Both the position numbers and the translations under genes were made by a program. A stretch of DNA of 64,000 nt from NCBI RefSeq assembly GCF_018889995.1, contig NZ_CP076547.1, forward strand, positions 248,001-312,000, written 5' to 3'. The stretch is from Subtercola sp. PAMC28395 (GTDB lineage: Bacteria > Actinomycetota > Actinomycetes > Actinomycetales > Microbacteriaceae). The notes under the pieces were generated by a model. The model had not been told where the DNA came from. It saw only the letters and a program-made list of their open reading frames with translations, and ran no database searches. Positions 53,114-61,905 of the stretch are shown here, piece after piece (positions within the stretch are counted from its first letter, which is position 1; every line of letters starts with the position of its first letter).

Positions 53114-54663
53114 GAACCAGCACGTCGAGCGAGCACGTGGAGGTCATCATCATCGGCGCCGGGTTCGCCGGGCTCGGAATGGGCATGCGCCTCGCCCGCG
53201 AGAACACCCACTCCTTCCTTATCCTCGAACGCGCCACCGAGGTGGGCGGCACCTGGCGCGACAATACCTATCCCGGGGTCGCCTGCGATGTGCCTTCGCA
53301 GCTGTACTCCTTCTCGTTCCGGCCGAAGCCCGACTGGTCGAGGGTGTTCGCACCGGGAGCCGAGATCGCCGAGTACCTGAGAGAATGTGCCCGCGACGAG
53401 GGGCTGCTGCCGTGCATCCGGTTCAGCACCGAGCTTCTCGAAGCGCGATGGGATGCCCAGAAGAGCCTCTGGCGACTCACGACGTCAGGCGGCGACTACA
53501 CGGCGCGTGTTCTCGTCACGGCGGCCGGGCGCCTGTCAGAGCCGCGCCTGCCAGTGGTGCCTGGGCTCGAGTCGTTCACCGGGCACGCCTTCCACACCGC
53601 GGCCTGGCGGCACGACGTCTCGCTGGAGGGGCTGCGCGTGGGAATCGTCGGTACCGGCGCCTCTGCTGTGCAGCTCGTTCCCGCCGTTGCAGAACAGGCG
53701 GCAGAGCTCGTGGTCTTCCAGCGCAGTGCGCCGTACATCGTGCCCCGGCACGACCGCGTCTACACCTCGGACGAGAAGCGGGGATTCCGCGATCATCCGG
53801 AAGCGCTCGAAGCTGCCCGGTCGGAGTACTACTGGGCGGCCGAAGAAGGCTTCGCGCAGAAGCTCGATGGGAGTGCCTCTGCACGCCGGCACCGCGATCT
53901 GGCCCTCGGCCACCTGCACACGCAGGTCGAAGACCCGGTACTCAGGTCGGCCGCCACCCCGGACTACGAGATCGGCTGCAAGAGAGTGCTGTTCTCGAAT
54001 GACTACTACCCGGCACTGGCGCGGCCGAACGTCACGCTCGAGCCCAGCCCAGTCGCTTCGATCGACGGTCCTCGGGTGGTGTTGGCCAGCGGCACGGAAT
54101 TCGACCTCGACGTGCTGATTCTCGCCACCGGCTTTCACACCACCGAGCTGCCGTTCGCCAGCCGAATCGTCGGTCGTGGCTCGGGTGACGATGATCGCGA
54201 CGGTGACGGTGGTGGCCCCGAGACCCTCGCCGACCACTGGTCCGAGGGGATGACGGCATACGCCTCAACCGTCGTGCACGGGTTTCCCAATCTCTTCATC
54301 ATCGACGGGCCGAACGCGAGCCTCGGCCACAATTCGGCCATCACCATGATCGAGACCCAGATCGAGTACATTGCCGGTGCCCTCGCCCATCGCGCACGCA
54401 GTGATGACAGCGAAGGCCACAGCGATAACTCCGGGGTGCTGGAGGTCTCAGCACTGGCCGAAGCCGAGTACACCGCGGAGCTCGACGCAGACAGCGCGTC
54501 GACGGTGTGGCTGACTGGCGGGTGCCGGAGTTGGTACGTCGATACCCGAAGTGGCAGGCAGACCCTGCTCTGGCCGGGGCCCGCCCATACCTTCCAGGCG
54601 AAGAATGGTGTGTTCGACCCCGCGCCCTTCGCTGGCAGCGCGGTGACCCGCGCGATCAGGTGA
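53110..54663 (+). CDS. Flavin-containing / Baeyer-Villiger-type monooxygenase
   Basis: A 517-residue FAD/NADPH monooxygenase. The FAD site is IIGAGFAGLGMG, and the NADPH site is IVGTGASAVQL. The Baeyer-Villiger fingerprint FxGxxxHxxxW is present as FTGHAFHTAAW, but the next residue is Arg instead of Pro or Asp. The enzyme would oxygenate a ketone or soft nucleophile with O2. Acidic Asp/Gly-rich and Ser/His/Asp-rich loops lie near residues 360 and 435. The GTG overlaps the fbiC stop, so the two are transcriptionally linked, although this enzyme class uses FAD and not F420. Confidence 0.87.
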   Translation: MRTSTSSEHVEVIIIGAGFAGLGMGMRLARENTHSFLILERATEVGGTWRDNTYPGVACDVPSQLYSFSFRPKPDWSRVFAPGAEIAEYLRECARDEGLLPCIRFSTELLEARWDAQKSLWRLTTSGGDYTARVLVTAAGRLSEPRLPVVPGLESFTGHAFHTAAWRHDVSLEGLRVGIVGTGASAVQLVPAVAEQAAELVVFQRSAPYIVPRHDRVYTSDEKRGFRDHPEALEAARSEYYWAAEEGFAQKLDGSASARRHRDLALGHLHTQVEDPVLRSAATPDYEIGCKRVLFSNDYYPALARPNVTLEPSPVASIDGPRVVLASGTEFDLDVLILATGFHTTELPFASRIVGRGSGDDDRDGDGGGPETLADHWSEGMTAYASTVVHGFPNLFIIDGPNASLGHNSAITMIETQIEYIAGALAHRARSDDSEGHSDNSGVLEVSALAEAEYTAELDADSASTVWLTGGCRSWYVDTRSGRQTLLWPGPAHTFQAKNGVFDPAPFAGSAVTRAIR

Positions 54664-54777
54664 CGGTAGCCTGACTTCTTCGGTCACGGGACTTTGGGCA
54701 CTTACGCTTCGGCCGACGCTGCACTACGGTGAGCACACAATCTCCACCGTGAGCAGGAACCGAAAGCAGGGTTCATC

Positions 54778-56250
54778 ATGACCGATCTCCAGGAAACAGC
54801 CGAGCAATCCAGCCCGGAATCTGAGCCAGAAGCAGATGCATCGCCACCAGCAGATGCCTTCGATGCACGTCGGAGTGCAGGCCGCGAGGCTCGCAAACGA
54901 GTGCCGCGATCGAGCCACGCCGGTTGGACCGCAGCTCCCGACCGCGCGGACCCGGTCGAACTGCTGGAGGAACAGGCCGTCTCCCGGGTGCCGGAGCTGG
55001 TGCCCATCCGGTACGGCCGCATGCTCATCTCGCCCTTCACCTTCTACCGGGGCGCGGCGCTCATCATGGCTGCCGACCTGTCGACGACTCCCAACAGCGG
55101 CCTGATCACCCAACTCTGCGGCGACGCCCACCTCTCGAACTTCGGTGTCTTCGGCACGCCCGAACGCACACTCATCTTCGACATCAACGACTTCGACGAG
55201 ACCCTGCCCGGGCCGTTCGAGTGGGATCTGAAGCGCCTCGCCGCGAGCTTCGAGATCGCTGGACGGTACCGCGAATTCTCCGAGGCCGACCGCCGCGCCA
55301 TAACCCTCGCCGTGACCCGGGCCTACCGCAAGCGCATGCGGGCTGCGGCCGAGGCCAGCGTACTCGAGTCATGGTACGACCGGCTCGATGCGGAACAGCT
55401 GAGCGACTTGACCCATCGGCATCAGAAGGCCGACCAGGTGGACAGCGCCATTGCAAAACGCACAGAAGCGGCCCTGGCAAAGGCACGCACACGCGACAGT
55501 GCACACGTCTTCACCAAGCTGGTCGGTGTGGTCGACGGCCGATTGAAGATCCTCGCGAACCCACCGCTGATCGTGCCCGTCGAAGATCTCGACACCTCGG
55601 AACGCACGCTCGAAGAAGAGCAGCAGAACATGAAGAGGCTCATCGAGCGGTACCAGAACACACTGATCGACCAGCATCACCCCATCAGGGAGTTCACCTA
55701 CCTGCACATGGCACGAAAGGTGGTCGGTGTCGGCAGTGTCGGCACCCGCGCGTGGGTGTTGCTCTTCGAGGGCCGCGATGCCGGTGACCCGCTGCTGCTT
55801 CAGGCGAAAGAGGCCCAGGCATCGGTTCTCGAACGATTCCTGCCGCCCAGCATCTACCAGACGCACGGCGAACGAGTCGTTCGTGGCCAGCGGATGATGC
55901 AGTCTGCCAGCGACATCTTTCTGGGCTGGCATTCACTCATCGGGTTCGACGGCATCGATCGCGACTTCTACCTGCGGCAACTTCACGACTGGAAGGGATC
56001 GGTCGACGTCGAGAACATGGTCGTGAAGGGCGCGCTGATCTACGCCCAGGTCTGCGGCGAGACCTTAGCCCGCGCGCACGCGCGTTCCGGCGACCGGGTC
56101 GCGATAGCGGCCTACATCGGCAAGGGCACTGAGTTCGATGAAGCGATCACCTCGTTCGCGACCGAGTACGCCGACCAGAACGAGAAGGACTACGACGCCT
56201 TCGCAGCGGCCGTGGCGTCGGGACGACTCGTGGCGCAGAGCGGTCTCTGA
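54778..56250 (+). CDS. DUF2252 family protein (kinase-like fold)
   Basis: A 490-residue cytoplasmic protein of DUF2252. It contains QLCGDAHLSNFGVFG and LIFDINDFDET, which correspond to the HxDxxxxN and DxD elements of aminoglycoside-phosphotransferase-like kinases, and EWDLKRLAASFEIAGR. The substrate is unknown. The N-terminal 60 residues are acidic and variable. It sits alone between the monooxygenase and methyltransferase genes. Confidence 0.88.
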   Translation: MTDLQETAEQSSPESEPEADASPPADAFDARRSAGREARKRVPRSSHAGWTAAPDRADPVELLEEQAVSRVPELVPIRYGRMLISPFTFYRGAALIMAADLSTTPNSGLITQLCGDAHLSNFGVFGTPERTLIFDINDFDETLPGPFEWDLKRLAASFEIAGRYREFSEADRRAITLAVTRAYRKRMRAAAEASVLESWYDRLDAEQLSDLTHRHQKADQVDSAIAKRTEAALAKARTRDSAHVFTKLVGVVDGRLKILANPPLIVPVEDLDTSERTLEEEQQNMKRLIERYQNTLIDQHHPIREFTYLHMARKVVGVGSVGTRAWVLLFEGRDAGDPLLLQAKEAQASVLERFLPPSIYQTHGERVVRGQRMMQSASDIFLGWHSLIGFDGIDRDFYLRQLHDWKGSVDVENMVVKGALIYAQVCGETLARAHARSGDRVAIAAYIGKGTEFDEAITSFATEYADQNEKDYDAFAAAVASGRLVAQSGL

Positions 56251-56267
56251 CGATCACGCCCTGGCTC

Positions 56268-56280
56268 GATAATTGACCTA
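56268..56280 (+). promoter_or_regulatory. Probable leaderless promoter -10 of the methyltransferase gene
   Basis: GATAAT at 56268-56273 ends 6 nt before ATG 56280, matching the arrangement at 20246. Confidence 0.55.
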
Positions 56281-56960
56281 TGCACGAACACTCCGAAAGC
56301 AGCCACGCCGAGACGGTCGCCGCCCAGCCGAACAACCCCCAGGAATTCTGGGAGGGCCACTACGGCCAGCGCGACCAGATCTGGAGCGGCAACCCGAACC
56401 CGCTGCTGGTGCGCGAGGCCGAGCGACTCCCCGCGGGCCGGGCTCTGGATCTCGGGTGCGGCGAGGGCGCCGATGCCGTGTGGCTGGCAACGCAGGGCTG
56501 GCAGGTCACCGCAGTCGATGTCTCGTCGACCGCACTCGAGCGCGGCAGGGCGGCAGCTGTCCGGGCGAGCGTCGATGAGCTGATCGACTGGCAACAGCAC
56601 GACCTGGGTGAATCCTTCCCTGACGCCGAATTCGATCTCGTGTCTGCCCAGTTCCTGCAGTCACCCATCCCGCTCGACCGCGAGCGCATCCTGCAGAAGG
56701 CTCTCGATTCACTCGCACCTGGCGGCAGTCTGCTCATCGTGGGGCACGCAGAGTTTCCGCCGTGGTCGAAGATGGCTCACGCCGGCGAACCTCTGCCCAG
56801 CGCCCAGGAGGTGCTCGACTCCCTGCACCTCGACCCGCGTGGCTGGGTCACGAAGCTCTGCTCTGAAGAGCCTCGCTCCGTCGTGGGCCCCGACGGGAAC
56901 CGGGTCACCCTCGTTGACAGCGTTGTGATGGTGACCAGAGCGACACCTTCGCCCGCCTGA
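56280..56960 (+). CDS. Class I SAM-dependent methyltransferase (TehB-like)
   Basis: A 226-residue methyltransferase with a seven-stranded Rossmann-like core. Motif I is ALDLGCGEGADAVWLA, followed by VTAVDVSSTAL (the acidic SAM ribose contact) and DLVSAQFLQSP. N-terminal FWEGHYGQRDQIWSGNPNPLL matches the TehB/thiopurine-type group that methylates small molecules such as tellurite or thiols. The substrate is not determined. It converges on the aldehyde dehydrogenase gene with a 69-nt gap. Confidence 0.87.
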   Translation: MHEHSESSHAETVAAQPNNPQEFWEGHYGQRDQIWSGNPNPLLVREAERLPAGRALDLGCGEGADAVWLATQGWQVTAVDVSSTALERGRAAAVRASVDELIDWQQHDLGESFPDAEFDLVSAQFLQSPIPLDRERILQKALDSLAPGGSLLIVGHAEFPPWSKMAHAGEPLPSAQEVLDSLHLDPRGWVTKLCSEEPRSVVGPDGNRVTLVDSVVMVTRATPSPA

Positions 56961-57029
56961 GCACCTCTACTCGCCTCTCAGGCGCAACTCTGCGTCGATT
57001 CACCCGGAACGAGTTCAGCTGGGCGAAGC

Positions 57030-58493
57030 TCAGCTGACCGGAACCAGCGTGTACTTCGTCTCGAGGTACTCGTGGATGCCCTCGAGCCCGCCCTCGCGGC
57101 CGATGCCCGATTGCTTGACCCCGCCGAACGGCGCCGAGGCGTTGGAGACCACTCCGGTATTCAGCCCCATCATTCCTGTGTCGAGCTGGTCGATCAGGCG
57201 GTGCCCCCGGGCCAGGTCCTGGGTGAAGGCGTAGCTGACGAGCCCGTATTCCGTGGCGTTCGCCAGGCGGATTGCCTCTTCGTCTGTCGTGAAGGTCACG
57301 ATACCGAGCACCGGGCCGAAGATCTCCTCTTTCAGCATCCGGGCGTCGCTGGTCACGCCCGAGAGCACGGTCGGCTCGTAGAACGAACCAGCGCCTTCGA
57401 TCTGGTGGCCGCCGGTGAGTACTGTCGCGCCCTTGCTCACCGCGTCGTCGACAAGGCTCTTGGTCGACGCGACCGCTTTGCGGTCGACGAGCGGGCCGAT
57501 AGTGACGCCGTCTTCTGTGCCAGGGCCGACAACAAACGCGCCGACCCGCTTCGCGATGCGGCTCGCGAATTCCTCGGCGACCGATTCGTGCACGATGAAC
57601 CGGTTCGCCGCCGTGCACGCCTGGCCGATGTTGCGGAATTTCGCAATCATGGCACCGTCGACGGCCTTGTCGAGGTCGGCATCACCGAAGACGATGAAGG
57701 GGGCGTTTCCACCAAGTTCCATCGAGGTGCGCAGGATTCCGTCGGCTGCCTGCTTCATGAGCGTGCGGCCCACTTCGGTCGAGCCCGTGAAGCTGAGCTT
57801 GCGCAGACGCGGGTCGGCGATGATCGGGCCTGAGACATCGCGCGAGGTGCTCGTCGTGATGACGTTGACCACACCCTTGGGCAGGCCTGCTTCTTCGAGG
57901 ATGCTCGCGAGGAACAGCGTCGTAAGTGGAGTGAGTTCAGCGGGCTTGACGACTACTGTGCACCCAGCGGCCAGCGCCGGTGCGATCTTGCGCGTGGCCA
58001 TGGCGAGCGGAAAGTTCCAGGGCGTGATCAGGAATGACGGCCCCACCGGGCGCTGGGAGACGATCGCGTGACCTGTGCCCTCAGGGTTGAGCGAGTAACG
58101 CCCACTGATGCGCACCGCTTCTTCGCTGAACCACCGCAGGAATTCGCTGCCATAGGCGACTTCGCCCAGGGCCTCTGCCAGAGGTTTGCCCATTTCGAGC
58201 GTCATGAGCAGCGCGAAGTCGTGCTTGCGCTGCTGCACCAGGTCGAAGGTTCGGCGCAGGATCTCGCCACGAACACGCGGCGCCGTCGCGGCCCAGCTGT
58301 CTGCGGCGTCGACCGCGGCGTCGAGAGCCCGCATTCCGTCGGCCGCCGAGGCATCGGCAATCGTCGTCAGGGCTTCGCCGTTCGCGGGGTTGCTGACGGT
58401 CAGGGTCTTTCCGCCATCAGCTCCGACCCACTCGCCTGCGATGAACAAGCTGGTCGGGATGCTCGCTACGAGGGCGCTCTCAGACAACGACAC
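57030..58493 (-). CDS. gabD: NAD(P)-dependent succinate-semialdehyde dehydrogenase
   Basis: A 487-residue aldehyde dehydrogenase. Catalytic residues are Asn160 (TPWNFP), Glu259 (MELGG) and Cys293 (GQACTAANR), with the FTGSTEVGR NAD loop. Overall it matches the GabD group that oxidises succinate semialdehyde to succinate. GTG 58493 is chosen because AAGGAG lies 5 nt upstream; the open frame extends to 58682 across the end of the FdhF/YdeP-type gene and is an artefact. No GABA transaminase gene is nearby, so the source of the aldehyde is unknown. Confidence 0.93.
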   Translation of the reverse strand: MSLSESALVASIPTSLFIAGEWVGADGGKTLTVSNPANGEALTTIADASAADGMRALDAAVDAADSWAATAPRVRGEILRRTFDLVQQRKHDFALLMTLEMGKPLAEALGEVAYGSEFLRWFSEEAVRISGRYSLNPEGTGHAIVSQRPVGPSFLITPWNFPLAMATRKIAPALAAGCTVVVKPAELTPLTTLFLASILEEAGLPKGVVNVITTSTSRDVSGPIIADPRLRKLSFTGSTEVGRTLMKQAADGILRTSMELGGNAPFIVFGDADLDKAVDGAMIAKFRNIGQACTAANRFIVHESVAEEFASRIAKRVGAFVVGPGTEDGVTIGPLVDRKAVASTKSLVDDAVSKGATVLTGGHQIEGAGSFYEPTVLSGVTSDARMLKEEIFGPVLGIVTFTTDEEAIRLANATEYGLVSYAFTQDLARGHRLIDQLDTGMMGLNTGVVSNASAPFGGVKQSGIGREGGLEGIHEYLETKYTLVPVS

Positions 58494-58561
58494 AGTGACT
58501 CCTTCGACAGAAAAACTCCTCCCTCCATCTTCGCAGAGCCACAACCCCTCGGGCCGCGGTA

Positions 58562-60880
58562 CTACCGGGCGACCGGCTCGAGTCGCACGACGATCGCCTT
58601 CGACACGGGCGTGTTGCTCCTGTCGGCCGCGCTCGCCAGCGGAATGAGCACATTCGCTTCGGGGAAGTAGGCCGCCGCGCATCCCTTCGCCGTCGGGTAC
58701 GAAACGACCCGGTAGTTGCGCAGAACGCGGTCGGCGTCATCCTTCCACTCGCTGAAGATGTCGACCCGTTGGCCGTCGGTAAGACCGAGTTCGGCGATGT
58801 CGTCGGGATTCACGAAGATGACGTCGCGACCGTTCTTGATGCCGCGGTACCGGTCGTTCAGGCTGTAGATCGTGGTGTTGTACTGGTCGTGAGAGCGGAG
58901 AGTCTGCAGGATCAGTCGCCCCTCCGGCCGCTCCAGCGGCTCAAGATGATTGACGGTGATCATTGCCTTGCCTGTCGCGGTGGCGAATGTTCGGGAATCG
59001 CGGGGGCCGTTGGGCAGAACGAATCCGCCCTTGCGCCTCACCTGGGCGTTGAAATTCTCGAAGCCCGGAACCACACGGCCGATGTGGTCGCGAATCACGT
59101 CGTAGTCGCGCTCGAATCCGGCCCAGTCGATCGGCACGGTGTCGCCGAGGGTCGCACGGGCCAGGCGGGTGACGATGGAGATCTCGGAGAGAAGGCTGGG
59201 TGCGACCGGCGCGACCCGGCCATGCGTTGCGTGCACGGCGCACACGCTGTCTTCGACCGACATGAATTGCGGGCCGGTCGCCTGCAGGTCGACCTCGGTT
59301 CGACCCATCGTCGGGAGAATCAGCGCCTCCTCGCCCACGACCGCGTGCGAGCGATTCAGTTTGGTCGACACCTGCACCGTCATCTCTGTGCCGTGCATCG
59401 CCGCTTCGGCCGCTGCCGTATCGGAGATCGCGGCGACGAGGTTGCCACCCATCGAGAACCAGAACTTGATCTCGCCGCGTTGCATCGATTCGATCGCCTT
59501 CAGCGAGTCGGTGCCGTGCTCGCGCGGCGGGTCGAAGCCGAACTCTTTCTGCAGGGCGTCGAGGAAGGTGTCGCTCATCTGCTCCCACACGCCCATGGTG
59601 CGGTCGCCCTGAACATTGCTGTGACCGCGGATGGGCGACGCCCCTGCACCGGGCTTGCCGATATTGCCGCGCAACAGCAACAGGTTGATGATCTCGCGGA
59701 GCGTCTCGACGGCCTTCTTGTGCTGGGTGAGGCCCATGGCCCAGGTGATGATCACCCGATCGGCGGCGATGTAGCGTCCGGCAAGCTCGTCGATCTCAGC
59801 GCTGCTCAGCCCGGTCGCCTCGAGTACTTCCGACTCGTCGAGATTCGCCAGATGGGCCTGCAACTCCTCGAGCCCGAGTGTGTGGGCACTCAAGAACTCG
59901 TGGTCGAGTACCGTGCCGGGTCGCTCTCGTTCGGCATCGAGCACCCTCTTGCCGACCGCCTGCAGCAGAGCCATGTCGCCGCCGGAACGGATCTGCAGGA
60001 ACTGGTCGGAGAGCGTCGTACCACGACCAGCAATGCCGCGCACAGTCTGGGGGTTCTTGTAGCGCATCAACCCTGCTTCGGGCAGCGGATTCACCGAGAC
60101 GATCTTCGCCCCGTTCCGCTTCGCGTCTTCGAGCGCGGTGAGCATACGCGGGTGGTTGGTGCCCGGGTTCTGACCCATGATGATGATCAGATCGGTGTTC
60201 TCGAAGTCGTCATAGGCAATCGTCGACTTGCCGATACCGATGGTCTCGCCAAGAGCAGTGCCCGTCGATTCATGGCACATGTTCGAGCAGTCGGGCAGAT
60301 TGTTCGTGCCGAACGCTCGAACGAAGAGTTGGTACACGAACGCCGTCTCATTGGCCGTTCGCCCGCTCGTGTAGAAGGCGGCCTGATCGGGCGAGTCGAG
60401 GGAGTTCAGTTTCTCGGCCACGAGGGCGAAAGCCTTCTCCCAGCTGACCGGCACATAGTGGTCTGAGCCTTTCGCCTTGTACACCGGTTCCACGAGTCGG
60501 CCCTGCATTCCGAGCCAGTACTCCGACTTGGTGAGGAGCTCGCTGACCGGTGTCTCGGCCCAGAACGATGAGGGAATCGTCACCGGGGTCGCCTCCCATG
60601 TGACCGCTTTCGCACCGTTCTCGCAGAACTCCAGCGCCTTGCGCTCGTCGGGATCGGGCCAGGCGCAGCTCATGCAGTCGAAGCCGTCTTTCTGGTTGAT
60701 CGACGTGAAGAGCTGGGCAGTGCGCGTCAGCCCGAGCTGCCTGATGGCCGGTTCCATCGAATGGAAGATGGCGGGAAGCCCGACAGCGACATCCTCTGCA
60801 TGCCCGACCCGCAGATCGGGGTACTCCTCCGAGCCCGACGCAGCACCCGTCTCCACATCGTGTCGCCCCGCGCCGTTCAC
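58562..60880 (-). CDS. FdhF/YdeP-family molybdopterin oxidoreductase
   Basis: A 772-residue molybdenum enzyme of the formate-dehydrogenase-H-like YdeP branch. The N-terminal Cys69-x2-Cys72 (FDCMSC) is only half of the usual four-Cys [4Fe-4S] site. The probable Mo ligand is the Cys in NMCHESTGTALGE, and the cofactor-binding domains are present (IIMGQNPGTNHPR; RGHSNVQGDRTMG). YdeP-type enzymes are implicated in acid resistance or formate oxidation, but the substrate is unproven. Its GTG start overlaps the fdhD stop by 4 nt (GTGA), so the two are co-translated. The mobA-DUF6457 and moeA genes diverge nearby. Confidence 0.9.
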   Translation of the reverse strand: MNGAGRHDVETGAASGSEEYPDLRVGHAEDVAVGLPAIFHSMEPAIRQLGLTRTAQLFTSINQKDGFDCMSCAWPDPDERKALEFCENGAKAVTWEATPVTIPSSFWAETPVSELLTKSEYWLGMQGRLVEPVYKAKGSDHYVPVSWEKAFALVAEKLNSLDSPDQAAFYTSGRTANETAFVYQLFVRAFGTNNLPDCSNMCHESTGTALGETIGIGKSTIAYDDFENTDLIIIMGQNPGTNHPRMLTALEDAKRNGAKIVSVNPLPEAGLMRYKNPQTVRGIAGRGTTLSDQFLQIRSGGDMALLQAVGKRVLDAERERPGTVLDHEFLSAHTLGLEELQAHLANLDESEVLEATGLSSAEIDELAGRYIAADRVIITWAMGLTQHKKAVETLREIINLLLLRGNIGKPGAGASPIRGHSNVQGDRTMGVWEQMSDTFLDALQKEFGFDPPREHGTDSLKAIESMQRGEIKFWFSMGGNLVAAISDTAAAEAAMHGTEMTVQVSTKLNRSHAVVGEEALILPTMGRTEVDLQATGPQFMSVEDSVCAVHATHGRVAPVAPSLLSEISIVTRLARATLGDTVPIDWAGFERDYDVIRDHIGRVVPGFENFNAQVRRKGGFVLPNGPRDSRTFATATGKAMITVNHLEPLERPEGRLILQTLRSHDQYNTTIYSLNDRYRGIKNGRDVIFVNPDDIAELGLTDGQRVDIFSEWKDDADRVLRNYRVVSYPTAKGCAAAYFPEANVLIPLASAADRSNTPVSKAIVVRLEPVAR

Positions 60881-61773
60881 AGTGCCACGGCGTTCGTCAG
60901 TTCGGATTCCGGCCGAACAGAGTGCTCGGCATCTCCGCCCGGCGACACCACGATCCGCTCGGGCGAAGAGTAGACGACCATCGACGGGGCTCGCAGAAAG
61001 CCCACCACGGTCATCCCGAGTTCCGCCGCCAGCTCGACGGCGAGCGATGAGGGGGCCGAAACGGCGGCCAGAATCGGGATGCCCGCCATCGACGCCTTCT
61101 GCGCCAATTCGAAACTCGCCCGACCAGACACCATCAGCACCGTTCTGCGAAGCGGCAAGAGCCCTTCGGTGAGCGCCCAGCCGATCACCTTATCGACGGC
61201 GTTGTGGCGGCCGACATCTTCGCGCACGACGAGCAGTTCACCGGTCTCGGCGTCGAAGAGCCCGGCGGCGTGCAGTCCGCCTGTCTTGTCGAACACGCCC
61301 TGGTGTTCCCTCAGGCGCTCGGGAAAGCCGACCAGCAGTTCGGCGGCGATGCGTGTGGCGTCGTCGGCGATGTCGAAGCGCGACCGGGTGCGCACGGCGT
61401 CGATGCTCGCCTTGCCGCACAGCCCGCACGAACTTGTGGTGTAGAAGTTTCGTTCGAGGCTCGGGTCGGGCGCAGGGACGCCCACACCGAGGGTGACGTC
61501 GAGCACGTTGAAGGTGTTCTCCCCGTCGTCGTTGGTGCCAGCACAATACCGAGCGCCGTTGTACTCGCCCTGCGCCGCAACGACACCCTCAGACACCAAA
61601 AAGCCGGCGGCCAGCTCGAAGTCGTGACCTGGCGTGCGCATCGTGATCGCGAGCGCTCTACCCCCGACCCTGATCTCCAGCGGTTCCTCAACCGCGAGCA
61701 AGTCTTCCCGCTGACGGGCCGGCTCTCCGACGGTTATTCTCGTGACGCGGCGCCTTGCAGTGATTCGACCCAT
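60877..61773 (-). CDS. fdhD: FdhD sulfurtransferase for formate dehydrogenase
   Basis: A 298-residue FdhD, which passes sulfur from a cysteine desulfurase to the molybdenum cofactor of formate dehydrogenase. It has the loop Cys116-GL-Cys119 (SSCGLCGK), a GVFDKTGGLHAAGLFD segment and EDVGRHNAVDKVIG. It is directly upstream of, and overlaps, the FdhF/YdeP-type gene, which is strong evidence that that enzyme carries sulfurated Mo-bis-MGD. It starts at ATG 61773, 131 nt from the divergent mobA start. Confidence 0.95.
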   Translation of the reverse strand: MGRITARRRVTRITVGEPARQREDLLAVEEPLEIRVGGRALAITMRTPGHDFELAAGFLVSEGVVAAQGEYNGARYCAGTNDDGENTFNVLDVTLGVGVPAPDPSLERNFYTTSSCGLCGKASIDAVRTRSRFDIADDATRIAAELLVGFPERLREHQGVFDKTGGLHAAGLFDAETGELLVVREDVGRHNAVDKVIGWALTEGLLPLRRTVLMVSGRASFELAQKASMAGIPILAAVSAPSSLAVELAAELGMTVVGFLRAPSMVVYSSPERIVVSPGGDAEHSVRPESELTNAVAL

Positions 61774-61892
61774 GATGCATGCCTATCACCCCCGAGCACG
61801 GGGCACAACGGGACTGCCCGAGTCCCCGGGGTATGCACTGATGGGATCTTCTGTCGCCGTCGAAATAGTCGAGTACCGAATGGCCCCCGACA

Positions 61893-61905
61893 TAGAGTGA
61901 AGGCA
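61893..61905 (+). promoter_or_regulatory. Probable leaderless promoter -10 of mobA-DUF6457
   Basis: TAGAGT at 61893-61898 ends 6 nt before ATG 61905. Confidence 0.5.

Noticed and set aside
58769..60466. 565-codon open frame antisense to the FdhF/YdeP-type gene
   Set aside because: Low-information Val/Asp/Gly/Arg composition opposite a clearly conserved enzyme.
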